64,000 nt of DNA from NCBI RefSeq assembly GCF_040546765.1, contig NZ_JBEPOK010000001.1, positions 3,596,001-3,660,000 on the forward strand. The letters run 5' to 3'. The position numbers were made by a program, and so were the translations under genes. Numbering within the stretch: the stretch's first letter is position 1; every line of letters begins with the position of its first letter. The DNA is from Arthrobacter sp. OAP107 (GTDB lineage Bacteria > Actinomycetota > Actinomycetes > Actinomycetales > Micrococcaceae). Positions 34,403-42,447 of the stretch are shown here, piece after piece. Below the pieces are notes generated by a model. It was not told the DNA's origin. It saw nothing but the letters and a program-made list of their open reading frames with translations, and searched no databases.

Positions 34403-35053
34403 CTACTTCTTCAGCACCTCGTGGGTGAGGAACTCGGACACGTGGCCGACTTCCTGGGCGTTGATGCCGTGCCACATGCCGGTGTACAGAACTTTGGTCA
34501 GCTTCACGTGCTTGCGGACCCAGCCCATTGTGTATTCGATCTTGTCCGGCGTGATGACCGGGTCCTGCTGGTCCCGGCCCCAGAACAGCGGCACCGTTCC
34601 ATCCAGCTCGGCGTCCCGGAACTCGCCGTCGGAATCCGCATTGACCACAAAGCCGGAGAGGCCGACGACGGCGGCAAAGTCAGCGGGCCGCTGCCGGAGC
34701 AGTGTGGTGGCCATGGCCATTCCCATCGAGAACCCGAGAAGGGTGACGGACGGGTGGTTGGCCTTGACCGTGTCCAGCCAGTCCAGGACGTACGCTGACG
34801 CGGCCTTGACGGCGTCGACGGAGTATTCGATCGATCCTGTCAGCGGGAACCAGGAAAAGCCCGGTCCCATGGCGATGGGTGCGCGGACTGATGCAACAGC
34901 GAAGTCGTCCGGGAGCATGTCAGCCAGGCTGAGGAGGTCCTGCTCGTTCGCGCCGTAGCCGTGCAGCAGGACGAGCAGGGGCTTGCCGGCCCGGGCTTCC
35001 TCAGGCTTGGACCACAGAACAACGGGGGCAGGAAAGGAGTCGGCTAAAGTCAT
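34403..35053 (-). CDS. phospholipase/carboxylesterase-type alpha/beta hydrolase
   Basis: A 216-residue esterase of the phospholipase/carboxylesterase (YpfH-like) family. It has VLLHGYGANEQDLLSLA near the N-terminus, nucleophile Ser in LLGFSMGMAM (about 105-114), Asp in DQQDPVIT and His in MWHGI. The ATG at 35053 is chosen; extensions upstream run through a probable operator. The palindrome at 35069-35084 is 15 bp upstream and should control it. Confidence 0.85.
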   Translation of the reverse strand: MTLADSFPAPVVLWSKPEEARAGKPLLVLLHGYGANEQDLLSLADMLPDDFAVASVRAPIAMGPGFSWFPLTGSIEYSVDAVKAASAYVLDWLDTVKANHPSVTLLGFSMGMAMATTLLRQRPADFAAVVGLSGFVVNADSDGEFRDAELDGTVPLFWGRDQQDPVITPDKIEYTMGWVRKHVKLTKVLYTGMWHGINAQEVGHVSEFLTHEVLKK

Positions 35054-35068
35054 GGCTCCATTCTTACA

Positions 35069-35084
35069 GTTACCCGCCGGTAAC
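35069..35084. promoter_or_regulatory. 16-bp operator-like palindrome
   Basis: GTTACCCGCCGGTAAC, with 6-bp inverted arms, lies between the esterase (minus) and the SGNH hydrolase (plus). It differs at two symmetric positions from the site at 15122-15137, which lies before the acyl-CoA dehydrogenase. Confidence 0.55.
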
Positions 35085-35129
35085 AACCTACGGTGGCGTA
35101 GCCAGGCGGTGACGGTACAGGATGGGAAG

Positions 35130-36038
35130 GTGAGCGGAACCGAACCCATGCAGCAAGCCCCAGAGCCTATTGAAGATACCCAGGAGCCCTCGTCCCGCCA
35201 CCCCTGGAGCCGGTATGTGGCCATGGGCGATTCCTTTACCGAAGGCATCGGCGACCCCGAACCCAGCAGCCCGGGCGGCTACCGGGGCTGGGCTGACCGG
35301 GTGGCGGAAGAGCTTGGACGGGGCCAAGAGGATTTCGCCTACGCAAACCTCGCCGTGCGGGGACGGCTGCTCCAGCAGATCATCGACCAGCAACTGGCGC
35401 CGTGCCTGGCCCTCAAGCCGGACCTGGTGACCCTTTCCGCCGGCGGCAACGACCTCATCCGGCCCGGCGGCGATCCGGATGCCCTCGCCGAACGGCTCGA
35501 CCCGGTGGTGCAGATCCTGGCGGCGAGCGGCGCCACGGTCGTGCTGTTCAACGGTCCGGACACAGGCTCGTCCGTATTGGGCCGGATCCGCAGCAAGGTG
35601 GCCATTTACAACGAGAACCTCCGCACCATCGCCGCCCGGCACGATGCAATCATCGCCGATATGTGGTCGCTCCGGCAGCTGAGGGATCCGCAGATGTGGA
35701 ACGAGGACCGGCTGCACTTCTCGCCGCTCGGACACCACACCATCGCCGCCATGGTGCTCGAGGCCCTGAATGTGGAGCACAGCCTGGAGCCGCTCGCGCC
35801 GAAGCCGCTGCCGCCCCGCAGTTGGCGCGAGGCCCGCAGCGAAGACCTCGTCTGGGCGCGGGAGTATTTTGTGCCGTGGGTGGTCCGGCGCCTGCGCCAC
35901 CGGTCCTCCGGCGACGGCATCACCCCCAAACGCCCGACGCCGGGACCCGTGTTCGGTCCGGGCGTTCCGTTGGGTTCGGGTGAAGGGCCGATGGGCCTGG
36001 ACGATCCCGTCCGGCAGCAGCCCCGGGTCTGCAAGTGA
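35130..36038 (+). CDS. SGNH/GDSL hydrolase
   Basis: A protein of about 302 residues with block I YVAMGDSFTEG (catalytic Ser), block III SAGGNDL (Asn) and block V EDRLHFSPLGHH (Asp/His), i.e. a complete SGNH set. There is no signal peptide, so it is probably cytoplasmic. The C-terminal 60 residues are Pro/Gly/Arg-rich. The start is uncertain: GTG at 35130, ATG at 35148 or GTG at 35109. It may be controlled with the divergent esterase through the shared palindrome. The stop lies in a 16-bp repeat. Confidence 0.85.
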   Translation: MSGTEPMQQAPEPIEDTQEPSSRHPWSRYVAMGDSFTEGIGDPEPSSPGGYRGWADRVAEELGRGQEDFAYANLAVRGRLLQQIIDQQLAPCLALKPDLVTLSAGGNDLIRPGGDPDALAERLDPVVQILAASGATVVLFNGPDTGSSVLGRIRSKVAIYNENLRTIAARHDAIIADMWSLRQLRDPQMWNEDRLHFSPLGHHTIAAMVLEALNVEHSLEPLAPKPLPPRSWREARSEDLVWAREYFVPWVVRRLRHRSSGDGITPKRPTPGPVFGPGVPLGSGEGPMGLDDPVRQQPRVCK

Positions 36039-36090
36039 CTTCCAGTGAACCGCGTTCCAATGCACCGCGATTTGGAGCGCCGCGTTACGG
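36034..36090 (+). repeat. degenerate 16-bp tandem repeat across the SGNH stop
   Basis: Units beginning AGTGA/ATGCA/AGCGC and carrying ACCGCG or GCCGCG cores start at about 36034, 36044, 36060 and 36076. The first contains the TGA stop. Similarity between units is moderate. Confidence 0.5.
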
Positions 36091-36202
36091 AGCAGCCGCC
36101 TGGCGTCCCTTACCGTGCGGCCGTGCGCTCTGGGCATAAGCATCCCGGGCGCGTTTCCTCACGGGACTAAGCTGGAATGGACACTCACTGAGAGGCCCCA
36201 CC

Positions 36203-36847
36203 GTGTTCGACTTCTTCTTTTGGATCATCATTCTGGCCGTCCTGGTTCCCATGGGCATGCGGATGTACCGGAGGTCAGTCCAGCGGCGGAACCAGGGCCC
36301 CGGCCTGCCCGGACAGTATCCCGGCCAGTTTCCCAACCAGGGAGACGACCAGTTCGGCAACCAGCCGGGCAGCCCATTTGGTGGCCCCTTCCGGGGCCGC
36401 CCGGACAACCGGCCGAGGGACGGCTACACGCAGCAGGACTACTTCAGCGGCGGATTTGGATTTCCCCAGCGCGGTGGGCGTGAAGAGCTTCCGCCCCTGA
36501 ACCAGCCCTACCCGGATCAGCAGAACACGCCATACGCTCAGCCCGGCCCGAATCAGCCGTATCCCAACCAGCCGTACCCCAACCAGTACGGTCCCGGCAG
36601 TGCCGGTGCGCCGTGGCAGCAGGGGCAGGTTCCCTATGAGGACAGCCCGGAATACCGGGCCAATCCGCCCCAGCCTCAGCAGAGCGCCGCCCCTCCCACT
36701 GGATCAGCGCACGCAACTCCCCCGCCGCCGTCGGCTCCGCAGGGGTTCCGTGCCCGGAAACTGGCTGAGCTGGATCAGCAGTACAGCGACGGGCAGATCT
36801 CCATGGAGGAGTACATGGCCCGGCGCAAGGACATCATGAACGGCTAG
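36203..36847 (+). CDS. membrane-anchored protein with C-terminal SHOCT-like domain
   Basis: A 214-residue protein: an N-terminal membrane helix (about 3-20), a long Pro/Gln/Asn/Gly-rich disordered region with PNQPYPNQ-type repeats (about 110-130), and a C-terminal short domain (RKLAELDQQYSDGQISMEEYMARRKDIM) of the SHOCT type. It starts with GTG at 36203. SHOCT domains are thought to mediate oligomerisation. The specific role is unknown. Confidence 0.7.
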   Translation: MFDFFFWIIILAVLVPMGMRMYRRSVQRRNQGPGLPGQYPGQFPNQGDDQFGNQPGSPFGGPFRGRPDNRPRDGYTQQDYFSGGFGFPQRGGREELPPLNQPYPDQQNTPYAQPGPNQPYPNQPYPNQYGPGSAGAPWQQGQVPYEDSPEYRANPPQPQQSAAPPTGSAHATPPPPSAPQGFRARKLAELDQQYSDGQISMEEYMARRKDIMNG

Positions 36848-36912
36848 GCAGCACGCACCCAAGACCTCGCCGCGCGGTCCGTCGTACAGCGCTGGCGGCC
36901 ATACGCTGGCCG

Positions 36913-37407
36913 TCATGCGTTGACAGCCAGGGTGACGGGAGCCGCCGTCGCGGGACCGCCGCATTCCGTGGCTTTGCCAATCTGTTGCCAGGCCAGCGAG
37001 ACCCGTTTCTCCGCGAGCGTCTTGCCCGCGGAATCGAGAGCGCGCACTGTCACAGACCCCGGCGATTCCACGACGAATCCAAATCTCCAGGCATCAGAAC
37101 CGGTCCGCTCGACCGAAATGTGGTGTTCGGCTGGTCCCTGCCCCGGCGGGAAACCGAGACCGTTGGCACCCGTTGGGGTCGGAGTCGCCGTTGGAAGCAC
37201 CGGTGGCGCGGTTGGCCGGTCCGCTGCCTGGGAACAGGCGTCGGGAGTGCACAGCTGAACCCAAGCCACAGTGCGGGTGTCCCCGTCCAGGGCCACAGTG
37301 AGGTAGTTGATCCAGGCCATGGCTGGACAGGTCTTCGCGCATCCGGCCACCGGGAGGAGCACCGGCAGCAGGAGGGCAAGGCAGGCAAAGGGTCTCAGCC
37401 GGACCAT
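36913..37407 (-). CDS. putative lipoprotein
   Basis: A 164-residue protein. It has a signal peptide with lipobox LLPVAGC (Cys about 25), so it should be lipid-anchored. The mature part is a beta-rich domain with four further Cys and a Thr/Pro-rich linker (PTATPTPTGAN). The ATG at 37407 is chosen because it places the signal peptide at the N-terminus. No family is recognised. Confidence 0.65.
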   Translation of the reverse strand: MVRLRPFACLALLLPVLLPVAGCAKTCPAMAWINYLTVALDGDTRTVAWVQLCTPDACSQAADRPTAPPVLPTATPTPTGANGLGFPPGQGPAEHHISVERTGSDAWRFGFVVESPGSVTVRALDSAGKTLAEKRVSLAWQQIGKATECGGPATAAPVTLAVNA

Positions 37408-37598
37408 GCGGCCAGCATAGAACCGGACACGCCTGAAAGACAGGTTCCCGCTCGCGCCGCTCAGTGGGGGCTCAGGTGCCTGTTCGCGCAAAAAGGTCAG
37501 CCCGCGGCCCGCTGCTTGTGGCTGCGGGACACGGGCTGAGGCACAGGCCGGTCGTGACCGGTCCGAACTCAAGTTTTGATGTAAACCGAGTTTCGAGT

Positions 37599-39083
37599 TT
37601 AGTCGATCTGCGGGAAGCCGAGGTCAATCACCGAGGTGGACGGGTCGGGCCACCGCGTGGTGACCACTTTGCCCCGGGTGTAGAAGCGGATGCTGTCCGG
37701 GCCGTACATGTGGGTGTCGCCGAACAGGGAGTTCTTCCAGCCGCCGAAGGAGAACGTGCCCACCGGGACGGGGATCGGGACGTTGACGCCCACCATGCCG
37801 GCATCGACGTCGAATTCGAACTGCCGCGCTGCCCCGCCGTCGCGGGTGAAGATGGCCGCGCCGTTGCCGAACTCGTTCTCGTTGACCAGCCGGACGGCGT
37901 CGGTGTAGGTGTCCACGCGGACCACCGACAGGACCGGGCCGAAGATCTCGTCGTCGTACACCTTCATGCCCGGCTTGACGTGGTCCACCAGGCTGACGCC
38001 GATGAAGAAACCGTTCGAATCGAACTGCTGCGAGCGCCCGTCGACGACCACCGTGGCGCCTTCGTTTTCCGCTCCCGCAACGTAGGAAGCCACGCGGTCC
38101 CGGTGCTCCGCGGTGATCAGCGGACCCATCTGGGAGGCCGGGTCGGTTCCCGGGCCGATCTTCAGGCCGGCCATGCGGCTGGAGATCGCCTCGACAAGGT
38201 CGTCGGCGATGTTGCCCACCGCCACGAGGACGCTTACGGCCATGCAGCGCTCGCCGGCCGAACCGTAGGCCGCGGAAACCGCAGCGTCGGCAGCCATGTC
38301 AAGGTCGGCGTCGGGCAGCACCACCATGTGGTTCTTCGCCCCGCCCAGTGCCTGGACGCGCTTGCCGTGGTCGGCCGCCCGCTTGTAGATCGACTGCGCG
38401 ATGGGCGTGGAGCCCACGAAACTCACCGCTTTCATGTCGGGGTGCTCGAGCAGGACGTCGACGGCTTCCTTGTCCCCCTGGACTACGTTCAGCACGCCGG
38501 CGGGCAGCCCCGCTTCGGCGAAGGCTTCGGCGATGAAGATGGCGGCGGAGGGGTCTTTCTCGCTGGGCTTCAGCAGCACGGTGTTGCCGCAGGCCAGGGC
38601 GCTGCCGATCATCCACAGCGGCACCATGGCCGGGAAGTTGAATGGGGTAATGCAGGCCACGACACCCACCGGCTGGCGGACGGAGTGGACGTCGATGCCG
38701 CTGGAGACCTGCTCCGAGCGCTCGCCCTTGAGCATGTGCGACAGGCCGGTGGCGAACTCGATGTTCTCCAGGCCGCGGGAGATCTCACCCTCGGCGTCGG
38801 AGAGGACCTTGCCGTGCTCGCTGGTGAGAATAGCCGCGAGCTCGGGCTTGCGCTGGTTCAGGATCTCGCGGACCCGGAAGAAGATGTTGGTGCGCTTGGC
38901 CAGGCTGGTCGCGCGCCACGCCGGGAGCGCGGCGCGGGCGGCGGCGATGGCTTCCTCGGTCCGCGACGCCGAGGCGAGCGCCACCTGCTTCTCCTGTTCG
39001 CCGGTGGCCGGGTTGAAGACGGGGCCGAAACGTTCGGCGTCGCTGACGCGGCTGCCGTTGATGAAGTGGGGAATGGTTTCCAT
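37599..39083 (-). CDS. mmsA: methylmalonate-semialdehyde dehydrogenase (CoA-acylating)
   Basis: A 494-residue aldehyde dehydrogenase. It converts methylmalonate semialdehyde to propionyl-CoA in valine (and inositol/beta-alanine) breakdown. Visible are the PFNFPAMVPLWMIG substrate-channel motif, VGSTPIAQSIYKRA (cofactor loop), and the catalytic Cys in AAYGSAGERCMAVSV (about 280). The absence of the usual Glu general base in the LGGAKNHMVV region is typical of the CoA-acylating MmsA type. It follows mmsB by 62 bp on the same strand. Confidence 0.95.
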   Translation of the reverse strand: METIPHFINGSRVSDAERFGPVFNPATGEQEKQVALASASRTEEAIAAARAALPAWRATSLAKRTNIFFRVREILNQRKPELAAILTSEHGKVLSDAEGEISRGLENIEFATGLSHMLKGERSEQVSSGIDVHSVRQPVGVVACITPFNFPAMVPLWMIGSALACGNTVLLKPSEKDPSAAIFIAEAFAEAGLPAGVLNVVQGDKEAVDVLLEHPDMKAVSFVGSTPIAQSIYKRAADHGKRVQALGGAKNHMVVLPDADLDMAADAAVSAAYGSAGERCMAVSVLVAVGNIADDLVEAISSRMAGLKIGPGTDPASQMGPLITAEHRDRVASYVAGAENEGATVVVDGRSQQFDSNGFFIGVSLVDHVKPGMKVYDDEIFGPVLSVVRVDTYTDAVRLVNENEFGNGAAIFTRDGGAARQFEFDVDAGMVGVNVPIPVPVGTFSFGGWKNSLFGDTHMYGPDSIRFYTRGKVVTTRWPDPSTSVIDLGFPQID

Positions 39084-39145
39084 GGGAAGTCTCTTTTCGT
39101 ACGTTGCTTACAGGTGCGGCCAGCGAATGTGCCGGATGATGCGGG

Positions 39146-40051
39146 CTACTTGGCGGAGGAGGCCAGCGAGCCGTCGGCGACCTTGATGATCATCGAACAG
39201 TCCTTGCCCGCCTCGCCGGCGTCGATGAGCTGCTGGAACAGTTGCTGGACGTGCTTTCCGATCTCCAGCGGTGTGCCGGTGTCCTCGGCTGCGCTGATGG
39301 CGAGGCCGATGTCCTTGTTGGCCAGTTCGGTGGTGAAGGTGGGTGCGAAGTCGTTGTTGGAGGCGGCGGTGGAGACCACGCCGGGCACCGGGTACCAGGT
39401 CCGCAGCGCCCAGGAGTCGCCGGAGGAGACGGACGCGATGTCCCAGAAGACCTGCTTGTCGAGGCCCAGCCGGTCGGCCAGGACGGCGCCTTCCGCGGTG
39501 GACGCCAGATTGATGAAGAGCATCAGGTTGTTGCAGATCTTCGCTGCCTGCCCGGTGGTGGCGCCGCCGGTGGGGATGATGTTGGCCGCCATGGGGCCGA
39601 TATAGCCGGTGGCGTCGGCGACGGCACCCTCCTCGCCGCCCACCATGAAGGTCAGCGTCCCGGCCTTGGCACCGCTCATGCCGCCGGAGACTGGGGCGTC
39701 CACAAAGCGGAAGCCGGCGGCAGCAGCGGCGTCGTGCAGTTCCTGGGCGGACGCGATATCGATGGTGGAGGAGTCCACCAGCAGCGTGTGGGTGCCGGCG
39801 TGTGCCAGGACGCCGTCTTCGCCGAGGTACACCGTACGGGCGTGCTCGCCCTTGGGCAGCATGGTGAACACCACGTCCGCGCCGTCGACGGCCTCAGCAA
39901 TGCTGCCGACCGGCGTGACGCCGGCCTCGTCGGCGGCGGCGAGCGCCGCAGGGTTGAGGTCAAAACCGCGGACATCATGTCCCGCCTTCGCCAGGTTCGC
40001 GGACATAAAGCCGCCCATGTTTCCGAGGCCGATCCAACCGATTACTGCCAT
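39146..40051 (-). CDS. mmsB: 3-hydroxyisobutyrate dehydrogenase
   Basis: A 301-residue beta-hydroxyacid dehydrogenase. It has the N-terminal NAD fold with IGWIGLGNMGGFMSANLAKAGH, the substrate loop FVDAPVSGGMSGAKAGTL (about 115-132) and catalytic Lys in TTGQAAKICNN (about 170). It makes methylmalonate semialdehyde from 3-hydroxyisobutyrate, the step before mmsA. The ATG at 40051 is chosen; the upstream stretch contains the operator shared with the LysR gene. Confidence 0.95.
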   Translation of the reverse strand: MAVIGWIGLGNMGGFMSANLAKAGHDVRGFDLNPAALAAADEAGVTPVGSIAEAVDGADVVFTMLPKGEHARTVYLGEDGVLAHAGTHTLLVDSSTIDIASAQELHDAAAAAGFRFVDAPVSGGMSGAKAGTLTFMVGGEEGAVADATGYIGPMAANIIPTGGATTGQAAKICNNLMLFINLASTAEGAVLADRLGLDKQVFWDIASVSSGDSWALRTWYPVPGVVSTAASNNDFAPTFTTELANKDIGLAISAAEDTGTPLEIGKHVQQLFQQLIDAGEAGKDCSMIIKVADGSLASSAK

Positions 40052-40155
40052 TTCGTGAGCTCCTTTGCTTCGGATCCGGCCACCGGGGCCGGAAGGTCTG
40101 TGTCCACCATCACACCCTGCTAGAGTGCAATCAAGGGGAAAAATTACAGACGCTA

Positions 40156-40171
40156 TGTGCATTGATGCACA
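40156..40171. promoter_or_regulatory. 16-bp palindrome between mmsB and the LysR gene
   Basis: TGTGCATTGATGCACA has perfect 6-bp arms. It lies 17 bp before the regulator start and 104 bp before mmsB. A relative (TCTGCATAAATGCACA, 13 of 16 matches) lies at 43970-43985 upstream of the MHS transporter. Confidence 0.6.
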
Positions 40172-40188
40172 CTAAGGGAAGGCTTGCC

Positions 40189-41097
40189 GTGGACCTGAGG
40201 CGGCTTCCGAGCCCGGACGACCTGCTGATCCTGCTGACAGTGGCGCGCCTGGGCAGGTTCAATGCGGTGGCGGAGACGCTGGGCACCACCCACACCACCA
40301 TCTCCCGCCGGATCCTCGCCCTGGACAAGCAGCTGGGCGGGCGCACCCTGGAACGCAGCCCGCACGGCTGGGAGCTGACCCAGCTCGGCGCCTCCGCGGT
40401 GGAGGCGGCAGAAGCCATCGAGAGCACGCTCGGATCACTCTCCGGCCTCATCAGCCGGGACCAGAGCGCCCTGTCCGGCCTGGTGCGCGTCGCGACGACG
40501 GACGGCGTTGGGGCCGTCTTCGTCACCCCCGCGCTGGTCCGGCTCCAGCAGCAGAACCCGCAGTTGAACATCGAGATGCTGAGCGCCACGCGGAAGGTCA
40601 GCCAGAACAGGTCAGGCGTGGACCTGGAAATCGTGGTGGGCCGGACGGACGTCAGCAACGCCCAGACGATCTTCCTGAGCAACTACTACCTGCGCCTCTA
40701 CGCCAGCCCCGGCTACGCCGCGGGACAGGGACTGCCGGAAACGCTCGACGAAGTCGGGCAGCACGGCTTTGTCTCTTACGTTGAGTCTGCGCTGCAGGTG
40801 GCGGAGCTGGGGCACCGCTGGTCCTCCGAGCTGCCGATGCCCAAGTCAAGCTTCCAGGCCACGAGTGTCTTCGCCCAGGTGGAGGCGGTGCGGCGGGGCG
40901 CAGGCATCGGGTTGCTGCCGAACTTCATGGTGGCCGGGCAGCCGGATTTCGTTCCCGTGCTCGCGGACGACTTCGAGCGCCAGCTGCCCATCTGGGCGGT
41001 GGCACGGCCGGAGTCCCTCCGTTCGGCCGCGGTGCAGGCCGTCATCGCGTCGCTCAAGGAGGAAGTGAAGGCCCGGTCAGCAGTGCTGGCGGGCTGA
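40189..41097 (+). CDS. LysR-family regulator, probable mms regulator
   Basis: A 302-residue LysR-type protein. The N-terminal winged HTH is LILLTVARLGRFNAVAETLGTTHTTISRRI (about 12-41), and a substrate-binding domain follows. The GTG at 40189 is chosen because a strong GGGAAGG site lies 6 bp before it; in-frame TTG/ATG codons at 40162/40165 fall inside the palindromic operator. Divergent placement beside mmsB suggests it controls mmsBA and itself, with a branched-chain intermediate as effector (inference). Confidence 0.85.
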   Translation: MDLRRLPSPDDLLILLTVARLGRFNAVAETLGTTHTTISRRILALDKQLGGRTLERSPHGWELTQLGASAVEAAEAIESTLGSLSGLISRDQSALSGLVRVATTDGVGAVFVTPALVRLQQQNPQLNIEMLSATRKVSQNRSGVDLEIVVGRTDVSNAQTIFLSNYYLRLYASPGYAAGQGLPETLDEVGQHGFVSYVESALQVAELGHRWSSELPMPKSSFQATSVFAQVEAVRRGAGIGLLPNFMVAGQPDFVPVLADDFERQLPIWAVARPESLRSAAVQAVIASLKEEVKARSAVLAG

Positions 41098-41140
41098 TTC
41101 ACGGCGGTACGGTACCCCGACGCCCGCCGGACTGCGCGCC

Positions 41141-41172
41141 GTCAGGCGAGCGCCCCGTCAGGCGAGCGCCCG
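41141..41172. repeat. 2 x 16-bp tandem repeat between convergent genes
   Basis: GTCAGGCGAGCGCCCC at 41141-41156 is followed directly by the same string with one change. It lies between the LysR gene end (41097) and the alcohol dehydrogenase end (41206). Confidence 0.75.
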
Positions 41173-41205
41173 CCGTCCGGCCTTGGCCCCATCAGGCAGC
41201 CTGCC

Positions 41206-42354
41206 TCAGGCCTGGAACAGCCGCCGCACCACCTGCCCGGACGCCAGCGCATCCAACCCCTCGTTGATCTCGATGAGCGGCCGTGTGTCGGTGTGCAGCA
41301 GCTCCACTGGAAGCCTGCCCGCGCGCCAGTAGCCGAGGTAGAGGGGGATGTCCCGCCTCGGAACAGCGTCGCCCATGTATGAACCCAGCAGGCGTTTGCC
41401 GGCTCCGGCGAACTGCAGCGCCGGCACGGTCAGTTCGGCTGACGGATGGGGCAGGCCGACCGAGACGACGGCACCGCCACGGGTCACGTGCCCCAGGCAA
41501 GCGGCGATCACGGCGGCCGAGCCGACGGCTTCGACGGCGACATCCACGCCGTCGCCGGCGGCTTCCTTGATGAGACTGGCCGCGTCCCCGGGCGTGCCCA
41601 CCGCGGTGGCACCGCAGTCGAGGGCGAGCTGGTGCTTGCCCGGGTTGGGGTCGATGGCGGTCACGCTGGCGGCCCCGGCGAGGGAGGCGGCCATGACGGC
41701 GGAAAGGCCCACCGCCCCGAGCCCGAAGACAGCCACCGACTGGCCGGCCGTGACAGCGGCGGTGTTCAGCACGGCTCCCATTCCGGTGAGCACAGCGCAA
41801 CCGAACATCGCTGCGACAGTGTCCGGGACGTCGTCGTCAATCACCACCACCGATTCCCGGGCGACGACTGCATAGTCGGCGAAAGCAGAGACGCCCAGGT
41901 GGTGGTTGATCCGCTCCCCCGCCGGCGTCCGCAGGAGCGCCCCGCCGTGCAGCAGGTCGCCCGAGCCGTTGACCTCGGCCGCCCGGTGGCAAAGCGCAGG
42001 ACGGCCGGACCGGCAGGCGCGGCAGTCCCCGCAGCTCGGCACGAAGACCAGCACCACGTGGTCGCCGACCGAGACGTCCGGGACGCCGTCGCCGACCGAC
42101 ACGATCCGCCCCACCGCCTCGTGGCCCAGGGCCATCGGCAGGGGGCGGACCCGCGAACCGTCCACCACGGACAGGTCTGAATGGCACAGGCTGGAGTAGG
42201 TGATGGCAACACCCAGCTCGCCGGCGCGGGGCTCCGGCCGCTCCAAGTCCTGCACCACCAGGGGCCGGGCGTCAGTGTAGCTGGGCCTCTGCGATGCAGT
42301 CCCGGCCGCGGTGCCGCTGTTGGGGACGGTGGAGTAGAGGACTGCTGCTTTCAT
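41206..42354 (-). CDS. zinc-dependent alcohol dehydrogenase
   Basis: A 382-residue medium-chain dehydrogenase. It has the catalytic zinc site (CHSD and GHEAVG), the structural zinc cluster CGDCRACRSGRPALC (about 95-109) and the Rossmann motif GLGAVG (about 205). It resembles aryl/benzyl or primary alcohol dehydrogenases. The ATG at 42354 is chosen. It follows the MHS transporter gene by 93 bp on the same strand, suggesting that the transported compound or a product of it is oxidised. Confidence 0.88.
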   Translation of the reverse strand: MKAAVLYSTVPNSGTAAGTASQRPSYTDARPLVVQDLERPEPRAGELGVAITYSSLCHSDLSVVDGSRVRPLPMALGHEAVGRIVSVGDGVPDVSVGDHVVLVFVPSCGDCRACRSGRPALCHRAAEVNGSGDLLHGGALLRTPAGERINHHLGVSAFADYAVVARESVVVIDDDVPDTVAAMFGCAVLTGMGAVLNTAAVTAGQSVAVFGLGAVGLSAVMAASLAGAASVTAIDPNPGKHQLALDCGATAVGTPGDAASLIKEAAGDGVDVAVEAVGSAAVIAACLGHVTRGGAVVSVGLPHPSAELTVPALQFAGAGKRLLGSYMGDAVPRRDIPLYLGYWRAGRLPVELLHTDTRPLIEINEGLDALASGQVVRRLFQA

Positions 42355-42447
42355 GGGAATCCTTGATCTCGGTGAACGGGCAACTGCCCGGCCCCGCATC
42401 GGTGGCGGGTCCGGGCAGCTGACTGGTTACTGGCTGGGGCGCCTGCC

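Noticed and set aside
37464..39605. Open frame of 713 codons opposite mmsA and mmsB
   Set aside because: The minus-strand mmsA and mmsB are clear. The plus frame gives a His/Gly/Asp-rich protein of no known type, a typical antisense shadow.
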